From Aurelia coerulea (lineage: Eukaryota; Cnidaria; Scyphozoa; Semaeostomeae; Ulmaridae), in NCBI GenBank assembly GCA_039566865.1, contig CM076947.1:18043501-18107500 (forward strand): a stretch of 64,000 bases of DNA. Reading direction: 5' to 3'. The position numbers and the translations under genes are program-made. The notes below the pieces were generated by a model. It was not told the DNA's origin. It was given only the letters and a program-made list of their open reading frames with translations, and did not search any database. Shown piece by piece: positions 22,427-34,109 of the stretch; within the stretch, counting starts at the first letter, position 1; each line of letters starts with the position of its first letter.

Positions 22427-23287
22427 GGCCTAGGTTAAACGTCGCTCTTCTCATGCGCCGAACCTAATACAATTAGGAGCGACTGCAGAGCGACGGTAGA
22501 GCGACACTGAATTATACGTCGCTCCTAATGTGTCGCTCCTAATATAAAGACAATTGAATTTCTGATATCCTTTGTAGCCTAGCAACAAAATCATTAGTAC
22601 AGGTCCTTCAGCTTTTGTTCTCAAAGTAACAACGAACAAAAGCATGTTGAAAAAACTGACGCAACCAATTTTGAGAAAGCAAAACACAACGAACTCTTGG
22701 CAAGCAAAATAATGTTTAAACTCTGTCATGGACATAATTTTACAGTGTTTTATCGTGTAAAACGAAGAATAATCAACAACATCTCAGTCATAAGTTATAC
22801 TTAGTAGATAGCCGGGGATGTGCCACTTTTGCAATGTCAAACGTCTGCGTTCAGAGTTGAGTTTGTGTCCATCGTGCGGAAATCAAGCTATACTATTATC
22901 TGAAAGTTGTTTTTGTTTCGCTCGATTGAAGATTAGAAACAATCCCCAATATTCTGTCTCAGTCACAACAGAATCAAGAACATCAATGCCCTTTTAGTCA
23001 CTTCCGGCAAATTCCCGTTATTCGAAGATATACGCATGCTCCGCCTCGCTTTAAAACGACAAATTATGAGGAATAATTTATGCATTAAGTTCGGCGCATG
23101 AGAAGAGCGACGTCTAACTTGAAGTCGCTCCAGAGTCGCATAATGCGACAGGACCAGTCGCTCCAAGTACATTCTGCTGCACCTAATTAAATTTGCCGAA
23201 CTTAATCAAGTTAAACGTCGCTCTTCTCATGCGCCTAATTCACCTATTAGGTTCGGCGTATGAGAAGAGCGACGTTTAACCTAGGCC
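22427..23287. mobile_element. PIF/Harbinger-like non-autonomous element
   Basis: TIRs of ~43 bp (GGCCTAGGTTAAACGTCGCT inward from both ends) are flanked by TTA at 22424-22426 and 23288-23290. The sister segment at 26930-26932 has a single TTA at the same place, which is a true empty site. A 3-bp TTA duplication and G-rich ends are typical of PIF/Harbinger. The heptamer GAGCGAC and its complement recur many times near both ends, and a second copy of the terminal motif occurs inside (about 23213-23237). There is no transposase frame in the 861 bp. Confidence 0.9.
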
Positions 23288-23362
23288 TTAGCGGGAGATG
23301 TCGGATAAAACTGCGGTGGTAAAATTAACCCTACTAAAGTTTCACTTTAGTGCTGAATTAAT

Positions 23363-23873
23363 TTTTCCATCCTCGTCTGTTAGTAAAGTGAAGGGGAGTG
23401 AAGAAAAGAAATCGAGTTTTTAAAACATAAACAAAGCTATAGATATCAACAACTAGGTGAAGAGATTATGATACTTCTACAGTCTAACTATTACGTTTCT
23501 ACGGTCATCTGAAAAGGAAAAATAGATTAGTTTAAGTGGGGGTTAGGAAGTGCAAATGCGGCAGTCAGAGAGACCTTGCTCGACGCACCTTTTTTGAAAG
23601 TTGGTACTTTCCTCGCCTGGGTAATCATAAACTATGGTCTGCTACTTCACAATGTAATCACAGACAGTTTACTACTTTCCTTTTTGAGGTAATCCCAACG
23701 CCTCGTTCTCTGAGGGTAATCATAAGCCACAAGCAGGTACTTTCCCCGTTGGGTAATCCCTGCGACCTACTACTTTCCCTCTCGAGGTAGTATCATATTT
23801 TTGTTGAGGTCTATCGAGCAGGCCTTTTGAATCTAAATTTTGAGCCGATGGAGAAGGTTATTCAAATCCTTCC
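23363..23873. repeat. 511-bp direct repeat, copy 2
   Basis: Partner of 21136-21646, in the same orientation at an offset of 2227 bp. It is followed by sequence unrelated to what follows copy 1. Confidence 0.9.
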
Positions 23874-25090
23874 GCCACAGTTACACTTGTGTAACCCCCA
23901 ACGGCGACGAATAAGGCTGGTGTCGTTATGCAAACACCAAAAAACATCGCTTATAAGAAACTCAGAATCTCAGATCACCAAAATTAAAAACTTTAAATTC
24001 TCATTTGTTCCCTGATCCTTCATATTACTCAGAAAGTACTTGAGCGCTGTCCAAACACAGGAAAGGCGTCAAAATACCGTGTTTTTAAAATGTTAAGGGG
24101 GGGCACAGACCTTATAATAATCTTTGAAGATATCAGTACTGTCCGAGATTTTTACTGTCTTATAAAACAAGTGAAAATGAAATGAGAAGAAACGAAAAGA
24201 AATTACGCCTATACTTGTATTTGAAGGGAACTATAGTCATGCCATAAGTTTTTAAAGCCTTTCAGGTTCGTTTATCAAACTTGTAGAGACTTGTCCTACA
24301 GCGGTACACGGTCCTACAGCGGTTGTCGGTTTTTGATATAACGTTGATAGCAAGCGTCCAAGGGCTTTCCTGAGCCATGGATGTGGTGGCAGCCCCCAGT
24401 GGGGAAAAAAATAAAATAAAATAAATGTGTCTGATTGGGCATTTCCAAGTCATTCTATTCAAAATTCATCCTGTCAAATACATAGAAGATACATGGATCT
24501 TCTAAGAAATTATTTCATTCAAGTCCAACAAATGGCTTTTCTCACTTCAGGCCAAGAGTTGAAAGATAACCTTCGTAGGAATTGGGCCTACAAATAATCC
24601 AAATTTCCGGGTTACAAATAATCCAAAATAACTTGGGTGTTGAAAAAACTGTTAAATAGCGCAAAACAATTGGTATCTTAGTAGGACAAATGATTTTTAA
24701 ACAACAAATTGCCCGAAAAATACTGACATGGAAACCCTTAGTTTACCTTTGCTACTACCCCTAAAGCGTTCATGACTTGTCTAGAAAAAACAACAAAAGT
24801 TTGCATGTGAGGCACCTGAAGGATCCCCGTGATTGATACCGCGAACATGCCTTGTTTGGCCTTGTTCTGCTAAGACTTGCTTTGCTTATCACGCCATTTG
24901 GTGGTTGCCCTACTTGTTGTGAGATCCCGAATTTTGTCTTGTTTTAGAGGGCATAGGTTTGATACTGAGTAGATTCTGCCAGTAATTGAGTAACGGACTA
25001 GAGATTAACTGCGCTCAATTGCCTTGAAAAATTTCAGGACTAGATTTACGGAATGAATTTATAAGAACCTACAAAATACCATAAAATTGA
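23874..25090. other. Unassigned sequence
   Basis: No reading frame, RNA or TIR pair that I can defend. A short AAATAAAAT run lies near 24407-24424, and CAAATAATCCAAA occurs twice near 24590-24630. Confidence 0.4.
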
Positions 25091-25098
25091 TCTGTGTA

Positions 25099-25272
25099 CA
25101 TAGGCGTAGGATACAGGGGGCAAAGGGGGGCTGCAGCCCCCCCAGCGTCGGAAAATTTTGCAAAAATCAGCCATAATCGGGCAGAAATCCGCCTTAAGTC
25201 GGGCAAAATTTTCTTAAACAATGGATTTTTTATCGGGCAGCCCCCCAAATTTTATTCCCCCCTACGCCGATG
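25099..25272. mobile_element. hAT-like MITE (174 bp) with 8-bp TSD
   Basis: Ends CATAGGCGTAGG and CCTACGCCGATG are inverse with one mismatch. TCTGTGTA stands on both sides (25091-25098 and 25273-25280), a perfect 8-bp target duplication as produced by hAT transposases. A GGGGGGCTGCAGCCCCCC palindrome lies just inside the left end. A second, left-truncated copy is at about 36938-37083. Confidence 0.85.
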
Positions 25273-25280
25273 TCTGTGTA

Positions 25281-26328
25281 GATCTGAAATTGAAAACGTC
25301 AAGTTAACATAAGCGAATATTCGAATAATAATAACAATTGGTGAAAACATGGTCAATGGTAAAACGGACTACACAATCAAGTCCTGCGGCGGTGCAAAGA
25401 TTTTTCAAGGTACCATCTTCGTGTAGACAAACGTGATGGCGGCAATCGTTCTTGGTCATGCTGATGAAACCATGGTCTGTTATCATGCTGTTTAGACCTT
25501 GGAACACTTCCTCCTTGTTGACGTCGTGTCTTTGCACAGGCTTGGTAAAGTAAAGGGGGTATCAACCCTAGAAGGAAAAATAACTAGAAGGGGAGTGAAT
25601 CTATCAAACCAAACCTTACGAGAGACAAGTTCGTTCAGAATGGGCCTAATATGGCATTTAATTGTTTGAAAGAAAAATGGAGCCATCGGCACAGTATCAT
25701 TCACTTATCATATCACACGAAATGCATAATTATTTGTTAATTCTGCCATGTCCACGGGATTGATACTCTCCAGAAACAGATGAAAACATCTATCCATATG
25801 CTTTAGCTTCAAAGTTACTAGGCTGCGCAGGTTGGCATAATAAAGGTTTTGCTGTTGTTGAGTTCTCAAGAAGAGGAAGAAAGCTACAAACATTCCAGTA
25901 ATGTGAAAGTATCATAGGTCAAAGAAATACTTAACTCGTAACCACTTCAGACAGCGTCGCGTTGAAGAACAGAGAAGTGATGAAATTCCACTTTTACTTG
26001 CAGGACTTTTGCCTTGAATTGTCTAACCTTTCTGCCAAATTTTTTTAGCCAATACGGTATAGTCCACTAAGGCATTGTTATGTTCAGGATCTTCGCCCGT
26101 TTGATGGGCTAAATTTCACCTTTTTTTTTTCTTTTCTTTTGGATCTGTAATCTCCTCCTTGTCTTGCCCTTTTTCAGCTGTTGTATTTCAGTCTATGATG
26201 AATGATGGTGCATCAACTTTACTGCCAAACGCCAAGCTAAATACAGCTGCAGGTCATTGTAGTTCTTGTCAAGTCTAGGCTTCCTTCTATGTGTCCGATA
26301 TATACAACGTGATGAAGCAATGTTACTT
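25281..26328. other. Unassigned sequence, one weak minus exon candidate
   Basis: On the minus strand, an acceptor-like CCTTCTAG near 25571 precedes ~70 open codons containing KPVQRHDVNKEEVFQGLN and SMITDHGFISMTKNDCRHHV. The other two frames of the same DNA are also partly open, so coding is uncertain. No other feature seen. Confidence 0.25.
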
Positions 26329-27000
26329 GGATTTTTTCTTCTGAAAGATTTTCATCCGTTTCCTGACTTAAAATTTGAGATGAATGGGCGAAGGAGGCGT
26401 ATTGCCAATTTATAGATTGATGTGTTACAAATTTTGCTGTCCTGCGATTGGTTTATGTTAACTCTGATGGGAAAAGTGGAAACCACTGTTTCTGTCGGTT
26501 TGAATCTGTTATAAAATTGTTGGCATCCGGTGATTGGTTTATCCAGGATCCATGTGACGCGTGTTTCTAAGCTTGCTCTGATGGGGGATCTTGACATAGC
26601 GCAATCACACGTTCACGAGGAGAAGGTGCTTGCCGCTCTCTTTGGTAACGAATTTCTCTTCCTGAGCTGCTAAGTGTTTTACCCAAGAGGGTGTTTTTCG
26701 ACTGATTAGAGGGGCCCCGCAACACTCAAGCAAAGCTGGCAACGGCCGCCTACCTAATTACTTTAATCCTCTATTCCCCTCTATTACACTAATGTGTGAA
26801 GTGAGCCGATGTTTTACTCGTCGTGACCTACATCAGGCTTTCCAGAAATCTCATAGGCGACCAAAGGCGAGATGATATTTTGCTTTTTCTTTGGACACTG
26901 ATCCGCGCTACAGTCCATGTAAAAACTCCTTAGCGGGAGATGTCGGATAAAACTGCGGTGGTAAAATTAACCCTACTAAAGTTTCACTTTAGTGCTGAAT
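26329..27000. repeat. 672-bp duplicated segment, copy 2 (empty site)
   Basis: Uninterrupted partner of 21823-22426 + 23291-23358. It keeps the pre-insertion TTA at 26930-26932. The bases right after it (AAGTTTTC) match the edge of the 511-bp repeat, so the 672-bp and 511-bp segments were probably contiguous in their source. Confidence 0.9.
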
Positions 27001-27018
27001 AAGTTTTCTTATAACCCA

Positions 27019-27609
27019 CTAAATTTTACCTACCTTCATAAAACGAAACCAGGACAAAAAACTGCTTGAAATTTCTCAAATTATTTTTAAGAAATCTACT
27101 CTCCAGATGCTTGAGTGTACAAGTTTGGATGCCGGTTAAAATATCTCCAGATAAAACCTCTTTTGAATTTTATAAGTTATTTCGCAAAGATCAAACTTGT
27201 GCCATGAATGCAAAAAATAGTACAATACAGAACCTTCCCTAGAGTAGCCTTTGTAGACTTTTTCAATTCACATAGAAACCGTAGAGGCATTGAATCTTGA
27301 ATGAAAGAAAACTTAGCGAGAGACAATAGAAAGGACAATTGAAAGCGCAGATTGTGGCGTTTTCGGGTCGTTCTTACAACAATCACTATTGTTATTACTA
27401 TTGTCTCCCGGCCAGAATTTCTATTGTTCGAGGTTCAGTGCCTTATCGCTTTGTTTGTGGTTATAACTCCGCCAATCCTGGAGATATTTTAACTGGCATC
27501 CAAACTTGTACACCTAAATATCTGGAGAGTAGATTGCTTTAAAAAGATTCGGGAAATCTCAAGCAGTTTTTTGTCCTGGTTGTGTTTTATGAAGGTAGGC
27601 AAAATTTAG
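27019..27609. mobile_element. Long-TIR (fold-back-like) element, ~590 bp
   Basis: About 130 bp at the left (from CTAAATTTTACCTACCTTCA) are inverted at the right (27480-27609) with scattered mismatches. Shared phrases include CAGGACAAAAAACTGCTTGA and GTGTACAAGTTTGGATGCC. The centre (~330 bp) encodes nothing known. I see no clear target duplication. Confidence 0.7.
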
Positions 27610-27639
27610 AAAAATCTTCACGGGTTTCTTTTGTCTCCT

Positions 27640-29838
27640 TCGCCGTTAAAATCAAAAGTTCAGAGAGGAAACTCGGCCCCTTTTATGACACCAGAATTGA
27701 ATAGGGCAATTTACACTCGATCTAGATTGAAAAGAAATATAACAAAAATCCCACATATGAAAGCAAGACAAAGTTTAAAAAGCAACGTAACAAATGTGTT
27801 GCACTGCGGAGAAAAGCCATCAAAAATCATTTTAATAAAGCTACTAAAAATGGTCTGATATCTTATAAAGCTTTTTGGGATCTTGTCAAACCATTTTTAT
27901 CGAACAAAGGAGCACTAGTTTGCTCAGATATCTCTCTTGTTAAAGACAAAAAAATCATAACCGATGATAAAGAATTAACTGAATTATTTAATGTTTATTA
28001 CGTAAATATTGTAGAGAATACTAGTGGTAAGAAACCTTGTGGTGTTGCTGATACAACAGACATTGATGATGATAGGGACATCGTTAAATTGATTGTAGAA
28101 AAGCACAAGAACCACCCAAGTGTTATAGCCATAGTACAAAACCCAGATTGCAATGTTGAAACCTTTCTTTCAAGGAAATAGAAGCTCGGGATGTTGCAAT
28201 ATTGTTAAAAAGTTTGGATGGGAGAAAATCCACAGGTGAGGATCAAATACCCCCAAAACTAGTATCACTTGCTGCAAATGAGCTTACAATTCCATTAACC
28301 AATACTGTAGTATACGCAATTTTAGATTTCCAGAAAATGCGAAAAAAGCAGCTGTTTGCCCCTTGGACAAAGGGGAGCTGAATCGCACTGTTGAAAGAAA
28401 TTATCGTCCTGTCAGTGTTCTAAATACTTTTTCAAAAATTTACGAAAAAGCCTTAAAACAACAGCTTATCTCACATCTAGATAAAACACTCTCTATTTTT
28501 ATATCGGCTTACAGAAAAGCATACAGTACACAACATGTGTTGATAAATCTAGCGGAAGAATGGAGGGCAAAACTTGACAAAGATTTCGTCGTACAATCTT
28601 CATGGATCTCTCAAAGGCCTTTGACTGTATTCCACATGATCTAATCATAGCAAAATTACATGCATACGGTTTTGATGAAAATGCGTTAGTTCCTATATAT
28701 TCCTATTTAAAACGTCGAAAACAATGTGTCCGGATAAATAATTCAAATAGTTCCTTAAAATATGTTGTATCAGGAGTTTCACAGGGTTCTGTGCTTGGTC
28801 CAATTTATTTAATTTCTTTATAAATGATCTTCTTCTGAATATAAAGCAGGCAAGCCTTCATAATTATGCTGATGGTAATTCACTTTCATATTTTTCCAAA
28901 ACTATGCCTGAGCTCGTCAGAGTTTTGGAGAATGAAAGCAATGTTGCTTTAACTTGGCTAGAACAGAATGAAATGATTGCTAACCCTGAGAAATTTCATG
29001 CTTTGCTAGTAAGAAAGGATCGGAAAGATACTAGTGGACAAAATATAAGCTTTCAAGGTCATGAAATCAAATCAGAAAAAACTGTAAAACTTTTGGGAGT
29101 TACTCTGGATAACAAATTGAGCTTTGATAAGCACATATCAAATCTTTGTAAAAAAGCTGCGACACAACTAAACGTTTTGAAAAGACTGAGATCATTTATT
29201 GGTTTGGAGCAGAAAAAAGGTACTTGTACAAAGCTTTGTTTACTCTAACTTTAATTATTGTCGGTTAGTTTGGTATTTTTCTTCCACGAAGTCGCTTCAT
29301 AAAATTGAAAAGTTACAAGAGCGTGCACTAAGATTTCTTTACAATGATCATAAAAGCTCATATGATGATTTGAGACAAAAGTCAGGAAGATGTACTATGC
29401 AAGTCTCGCGTCAAAGAACTCTTTGCATTGAAATTTACAAAACATTGAATAATCTAAATCCACCATTCATGAAAATTTTTCTTCAAATTCAGATCTTCAC
29501 AATATTCTACAAGAAATCCTTATGACTTAAAACATATAAGATCAAATCAAGTAACGTTTGGTTCAAACAGTCTTGAGTCCGTTGGCCCTCAAATATGGAA
29601 TGACCTACCAATCAAAATGAAGTCCGCAGAAAACTTGAAAAGCTTTAAACTTTTGATAAAGCAATGGAATGGCCCAAAATGCAAATGTAGCGCCTGCAGT
29701 AGTTTTAATTTTATTCAGCATTAAGTTTCTTATACATTTCAATTTCATTCGATTTAGATTAGTTAACTTTGTATATATTGTATATATATTGTTTAGCTAT
29801 GTAAATATCGAATTAAAATAAATGAACAACAACAACAT
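27640..29838 (+). pseudogene. Degraded LINE ORF2 (5'-truncated)
   Basis: Several frames together give the back half of a LINE ORF2. There is a linker after the missing endonuclease (GNSAPFMTPELNRAIYTRSR). RT blocks NYRPVSVLNTFSKIYEK, AYRKAYSTQHVLINLAEEW, MDLSKAFDCIPHDL, GVSQGSVLGP and NYADG follow, then KLLGVTLDNKLSF. The C-terminus has IKQWNGPKCKCSACS and stops near 29724. The catalytic YADD reads YADG, and several frameshifts and stops exist (for example near 28180, 28600 and 28820), so it is dead. A (CAA)n tail ends it near 29838. The Cys cluster places it near the LINEs at 17406 and 42657. Confidence 0.85.
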
Positions 29839-30861
29839 TCGCTTTTTAGCCGTCTGATTTGTCCGTCAAAATGAAGCTTTGGCGGTTTCAACCATGGGCC
29901 ACGAGCAATCGGCTATGTACGACGAATGATTCCTATGCTATAAAACCCAATATCAAGAATTGGGATTTGAAAATCATAAAGCACCAAACAGACCTTTGAT
30001 CTTGCCGACCTCATATTTACAGGCAAACCTCAGATATACTGGCGCCTCAAATTTACAGGCTCGCGCTACGGTGGACTCTCCTTCTTTCCAATGATATGCT
30101 GGATATGCATTTATTAGAATGCTACACTAAGCTTCCATGAAGATTGGTGTTTGTCTATGAAAATGTCCTATTACTTATTGGCATCTGAAGTAGGCCATGC
30201 TTACGAAAATGTAAATTAAGTGAAAAATAATTCAATTACAACAAAGCAGGATACCATGGGAAAGACGATAGATTGTGCTTCAACACCAGTATAAAATTGA
30301 TTCAAATTTCATTATTTGGCTTGCTTTTTTCCCCGAAACACCCGGTACCCGGTACCCTGCGTGTGCATAATGATTGCTGCCCAACATAGAAACAAATTGA
30401 TTTTGTGAAATGTCTCCTGTCATCTTCAACTGAACCATGCCATTGTTTCTTTAACAAGTTTGCGCAGGTACTGGAAGAAGAAGCAATCAGTCTAATCTTC
30501 TTCAGATGGAAGAAGATATTCTCTTTTTCTTTTACTGCAGCACATTTCTTCTGTGTGTGAATATTCAATTTTCTTTTTCAATTGAAAGTGACAGAGATAT
30601 TTGTCAAAATCAACTGGCTCTTTGATGTGAAACAGAAATCACAGCACAAAAGCAAAGCAAAATACACAGTTTGCTTTCAACAAACATAAGGTCTCATTTA
30701 CCAACAGTACCTAAGTGCATTGCTGAAAAGGGACAAAAGCAAACAGTTCTACGATTTTTTCATGGCAAAAAAATCCATGCATCACTACAAACTTTGTATG
30801 TCCTTGCTCTCGTTGGGCAAAGCAAGGAAGCACACACTTGTAGAAAATACCAGTTAACGGT
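29839..30861. other. Unassigned sequence downstream of the integrase-like exon
   Basis: Nothing recognisable on either strand. The part near 30862 should contain the 3'UTR of the minus-strand integrase-like gene, but I cannot point to a poly(A) signal. Confidence 0.4.
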
Positions 30862-31642
30862 TTATTGGCCCCGTATTTCATAGAGGCAATTCGCCACTTC
30901 AGAGTACACATCCATACCAAAATTCGCATCTACAAAGACATTAGGCACTCTCATAAGGAGCTCTCCTTTTTCATTCTCAGTTAAAACAATGGTTGATCTT
31001 GGAACCACAACATGATTAGTCCGTAAATCTGGTACAGGCCCTTCTTCATCAATACCGTAATCTACAGTTGTTCTCTCCAAGAGGTCCACTATTGTTGACC
31101 CATTGCTACTCACATGCTGATAAAATTCTCTTGTCCAAACCTGCAAGGGTGACATATTACCGACTGTTCTAACTGGGTGATTGTTCCATTGTTGACAAAA
31201 CATGCTCAGGCAATTGTTTATTCTTGGTTGAAACACATAGTGTAAGGCAAATAGATTACTTTCATTATCTAGATCCAGCAAGCTGACTGACTCCATGTAA
31301 TAAAATAGATTTATAAAGTGCTGTGAGACATAGCGATACACATCGACCCACAGTCGCTCAATACGCTGATTATGTACAGACAACCCAGTTAAAACTGGGT
31401 TAGAAGCAGTGTCATAGTGGTCTAGCATCCATCTAGCTACCTGAATGTTCTCTGTGCCATGGTCAGTTCTAATGCGGAGAGTACATCGAAACGATGCAAT
31501 CGATTCTATGAATAGAGTATAGACAGTATATGCCTCATTGTTTGTGGAACAGTGAAGAAATGTTATGCAGCGAGAGTACCCATCAATACCACCCTGAATC
31601 GCAAATCTCCACCGACTCATTTTATGATTTCCATCAATATGC
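30862..31642 (-). CDS. Integrase-like DDE (rve-type) terminal exon
   Basis: A 260-codon minus frame begins right after a splice acceptor (TTTACAG|GCATATTGATGG) and ends at a TAA. The exon opens with (R)HIDGNHKMSRWRF, then GGIDGYSR, IRTDHGTENIQVARWM and SVHNQRIERLWVDVYR, followed by YALHYVF-like and QWNNHP segments. The Asp of HIDG, the Asp of TDHG and the Glu of RIERLW fit a DDE triad, with 34 residues between the second Asp and the Glu. This is the retroviral-integrase-fold family found as scattered eukaryotic genes and in IS3EU/Ginger-like transposons. I cannot decide between a domesticated gene and a transposon. The frame is intact. Upstream exons are not visible, so the 5' part is missing or too diverged to see. 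Confidence 0.75.
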
Positions 31643-33350
31643 CTGTAAACATTTAACAATTCATGCATATGACAACAAACAATAGGCAAATATTACAGGC
31701 CCATATTATATTACAGGTCTATTCATTGAGTGAATGCACAATCCAAAGAGTGAAATGTTATAAGAGCCCCTAATATTAGATTTGATTGAAAGTTTGCCCA
31801 AAATTTCGCCTCCCCCCCTCCCCCCACTTGGATTAATTTGATTACAAGCTGCAGAAAATGATACTAATTTCATTTTGAAATTTTTACCCATAAATTAGGA
31901 CCACTGCTTATCCTTTTTTGAAACTTTTCCCACGCCAGTTATGAAGAACACCCCTTATATTTGGAAGTTGTACGTACAGCTGCCCTATATGTTATAGTAG
32001 ATGCTCCTCAACTGATTTTCAATATGTGGCAATTTTTACAAAAAAATGCAAAAGCTACGGTAGGGACAGCCTAAGATTGTTGTTAAATTAACCAAATGCT
32101 ATGTAGTTTATTTTCAGAATATGATGATTTGTTTCATGTCTTGTTTAAAATTACTTAATCCTACTGAATTTCAGGAATGCGGGCTATTCCATTTTTACTC
32201 AGTACAGGGAAATAGAAGTAAAATTCCAGGGGGTCTTTCAAAAATTATTTCTGGGAGGGGGTCAAAAATTCTTAATGATGCTTTTCTAGTATAAAGATTT
32301 TTTAACAAATATTTTCCAGGGAGGTTGTCAAAACTCTCTCCTCTAAGCACATGTGTTGTTCATCGTTCCCGGATCATCAATTCTAACTACCATTTCTAAG
32401 GAGCTAACCGATAACTTTTTCCAAGGGATGCCTATCTGACAAAAATCTTGCTTCCATCCCCCTGTAGTGAAACATAGTCATTTGATCATGATCAAAGATG
32501 TTTACAACATGTTTCACCGGCTTATTATATTCAACGAAACGAAACGAAACCGAACGAACCAAAGCAATTTGGCTTTTTTTTCCATTCCCAAGAGAACGAA
32601 ACAAATTGTTTTCAAATCATGAAATTATTTTCAAATCTTTTGTGCTAAAATGATAAAGAATCATCAAAAAATCATAGGCCTAGCATGGAAAGAATCATCA
32701 ACGCACATACAACAATTGTCCAGAGATTCTTAATGCACGAACACGTTGGTTAATGAATTTTGGTTGGATTGTATGGGTGATCTCAAGAGGGACATTGATT
32801 CATTTTTGTTGGGGATACGAACAGGCCTCGAGGAATCCCCCAAAAAGGGCTCCAGATCGCATGCGCAGTAATGATTTACGTCATTTACGTAATGTGCAAA
32901 TTAGCTTTACCGTTGAGAACAAGAGAAGAAACAAAAGCAGCGATGCGCATGACAACGTGAGCCCCAACGTCGGTTCGCTCTCAACAAAGCTGAAACACAA
33001 TGTATCAAAACAATAGGGTTAGCATTTCATCTCCCCAACAAATTTTAGACTGCGTTCACACGGTGCCAGCACATTTTGAAAACGGTGAAAAATGTGACGG
33101 ATAGGCCTTCCGTTCACACAATGCACTGTGATCCAGACAGGGAATTAATACAAAAAAATGAAAATAACAGTAGACACTATTTGAGGGTTTCATCCTGGCG
33201 AGCGGTCACGTTTTAGGCTGCTCCTGCAATATTTGCTGGGAATCGTAATATAATGTGCAAACAAAGTCGCAATAGCAAACCAATAATTCATACCTTGTTA
33301 ATGGATATTATTAGGATGTCATATGGAGTCCTCTGGTAAATTTTAATCCT
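31643..33350. other. Unassigned sequence; right end may be LINE 5'UTR
   Basis: This should include the intron or upstream region of the integrase-like gene (acceptor at 31643-31650), but no further exon is recognisable. A (GAAAC)n-like patch lies near 32536-32551. The last few hundred bases before 33351 may be the 5'UTR of the LINE whose ORF1 follows. Confidence 0.4.
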
Positions 33351-34109
33351 GTGATGGTAAAAACGCGAGGCGGTACTGATACCATGGCGATGACCGAAGA
33401 ATTCAAAGCGTACATGGACTCTCATTTTGATCAACTCATGGCAAATCTTGCTACGAAAGACGACTTGAATGGTCTGAGGAATGATTTCTCTTCCCTCCTC
33501 ATTAAACTTGAACAACAAGAAGAGACAATCGGGAAAAATACAGCTGTCATTTCTGAGCAAGCAAATAGAATTCAAATTCTCGAGGCCCAAACTGAACTTC
33601 TGTGTGCTCCTGTTGATCACATCCTCGCTGCTCAAGAAGACCAAGAGCAATACTCCAGGAGGCTATGCCTTCGTATAGACAGGATGGAGTGCCCAACGTC
33701 TGGAGAAAGCGAAACAAGCGAAGAAGTTCTGGGAAAAGTTCAGAAAATATTTAAGGAAATGAATTTAGATATCCCTGACGCGGTCATTGACCGCGCACAC
33801 CGAATCGGTTCGCCGTCAAAAACTGATGATGGATTAGTTACACAACAAGTCATCGTCAGATTTGCAACATGGAGACATCGAACTGCTGTTTATAGAGCAC
33901 GAAAGGAAGCAAAAACTGTGAAATTTCGCTTGGATTTAACCAAGAAACGGTTCAGCCTTCTTCTTAAAGCGAACGAGATGTTGAAACCGCATGTAGGTTG
34001 GTACGCATTTTCAGATGTGAATTGCCGATTGAAAGCTAAAATCGCAGACGAATTCAAGTTTTTTGACACAGAAGAGGAACTAGTTACCCTGATCAATAAA
34101 TCTTCTTAG
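33351..34109 (+). CDS. LINE ORF1 protein (coiled coil + RRM, L1-ORF1p-like)
   Basis: Intact 252-codon frame. Residues ~10-95 are acidic and heptad-rich (EEFKAYMDSHFDQLMANLAT, then KLEQQEETIGKNTAVISEQA), consistent with a trimerising coiled coil. EDQEQYSRRLCLRIDRME opens an RRM-like domain, followed by AVIDRAHRIG and QQVIVRFATWRHRTAVYRAR. A C-terminal domain follows with FRLDLTKKRFSLLLKANEML and WYAFSDVNCRLKAKI. This order matches L1-type ORF1 nucleic-acid chaperones (Transposase_22 family), which coat LINE RNA in the cytoplasm. ATG at 33351 gives the full domain. The matching ORF2 (34811-35915) is broken, so this is an open relic unless it is used in trans. Confidence 0.85.
   Translation: MMVKTRGGTDTMAMTEEFKAYMDSHFDQLMANLATKDDLNGLRNDFSSLLIKLEQQEETIGKNTAVISEQANRIQILEAQTELLCAPVDHILAAQEDQEQYSRRLCLRIDRMECPTSGESETSEEVLGKVQKIFKEMNLDIPDAVIDRAHRIGSPSKTDDGLVTQQVIVRFATWRHRTAVYRARKEAKTVKFRLDLTKKRFSLLLKANEMLKPHVGWYAFSDVNCRLKAKIADEFKFFDTEEELVTLINKSS

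Noticed and set aside
21136..23873. LTR retrotransposon (two 511-bp direct repeats around ~1.7 kb)
   Set aside because: No TG...CA termini, no primer-binding site or polypurine tract, no gag/pol between, and the interior also occurs alone at 26329-27000.
25304..25571. Possible minus exon with several His and Cys residues
   Set aside because: Two other frames of the same stretch are also largely open, so coding cannot be assigned. Kept only as a weak note.
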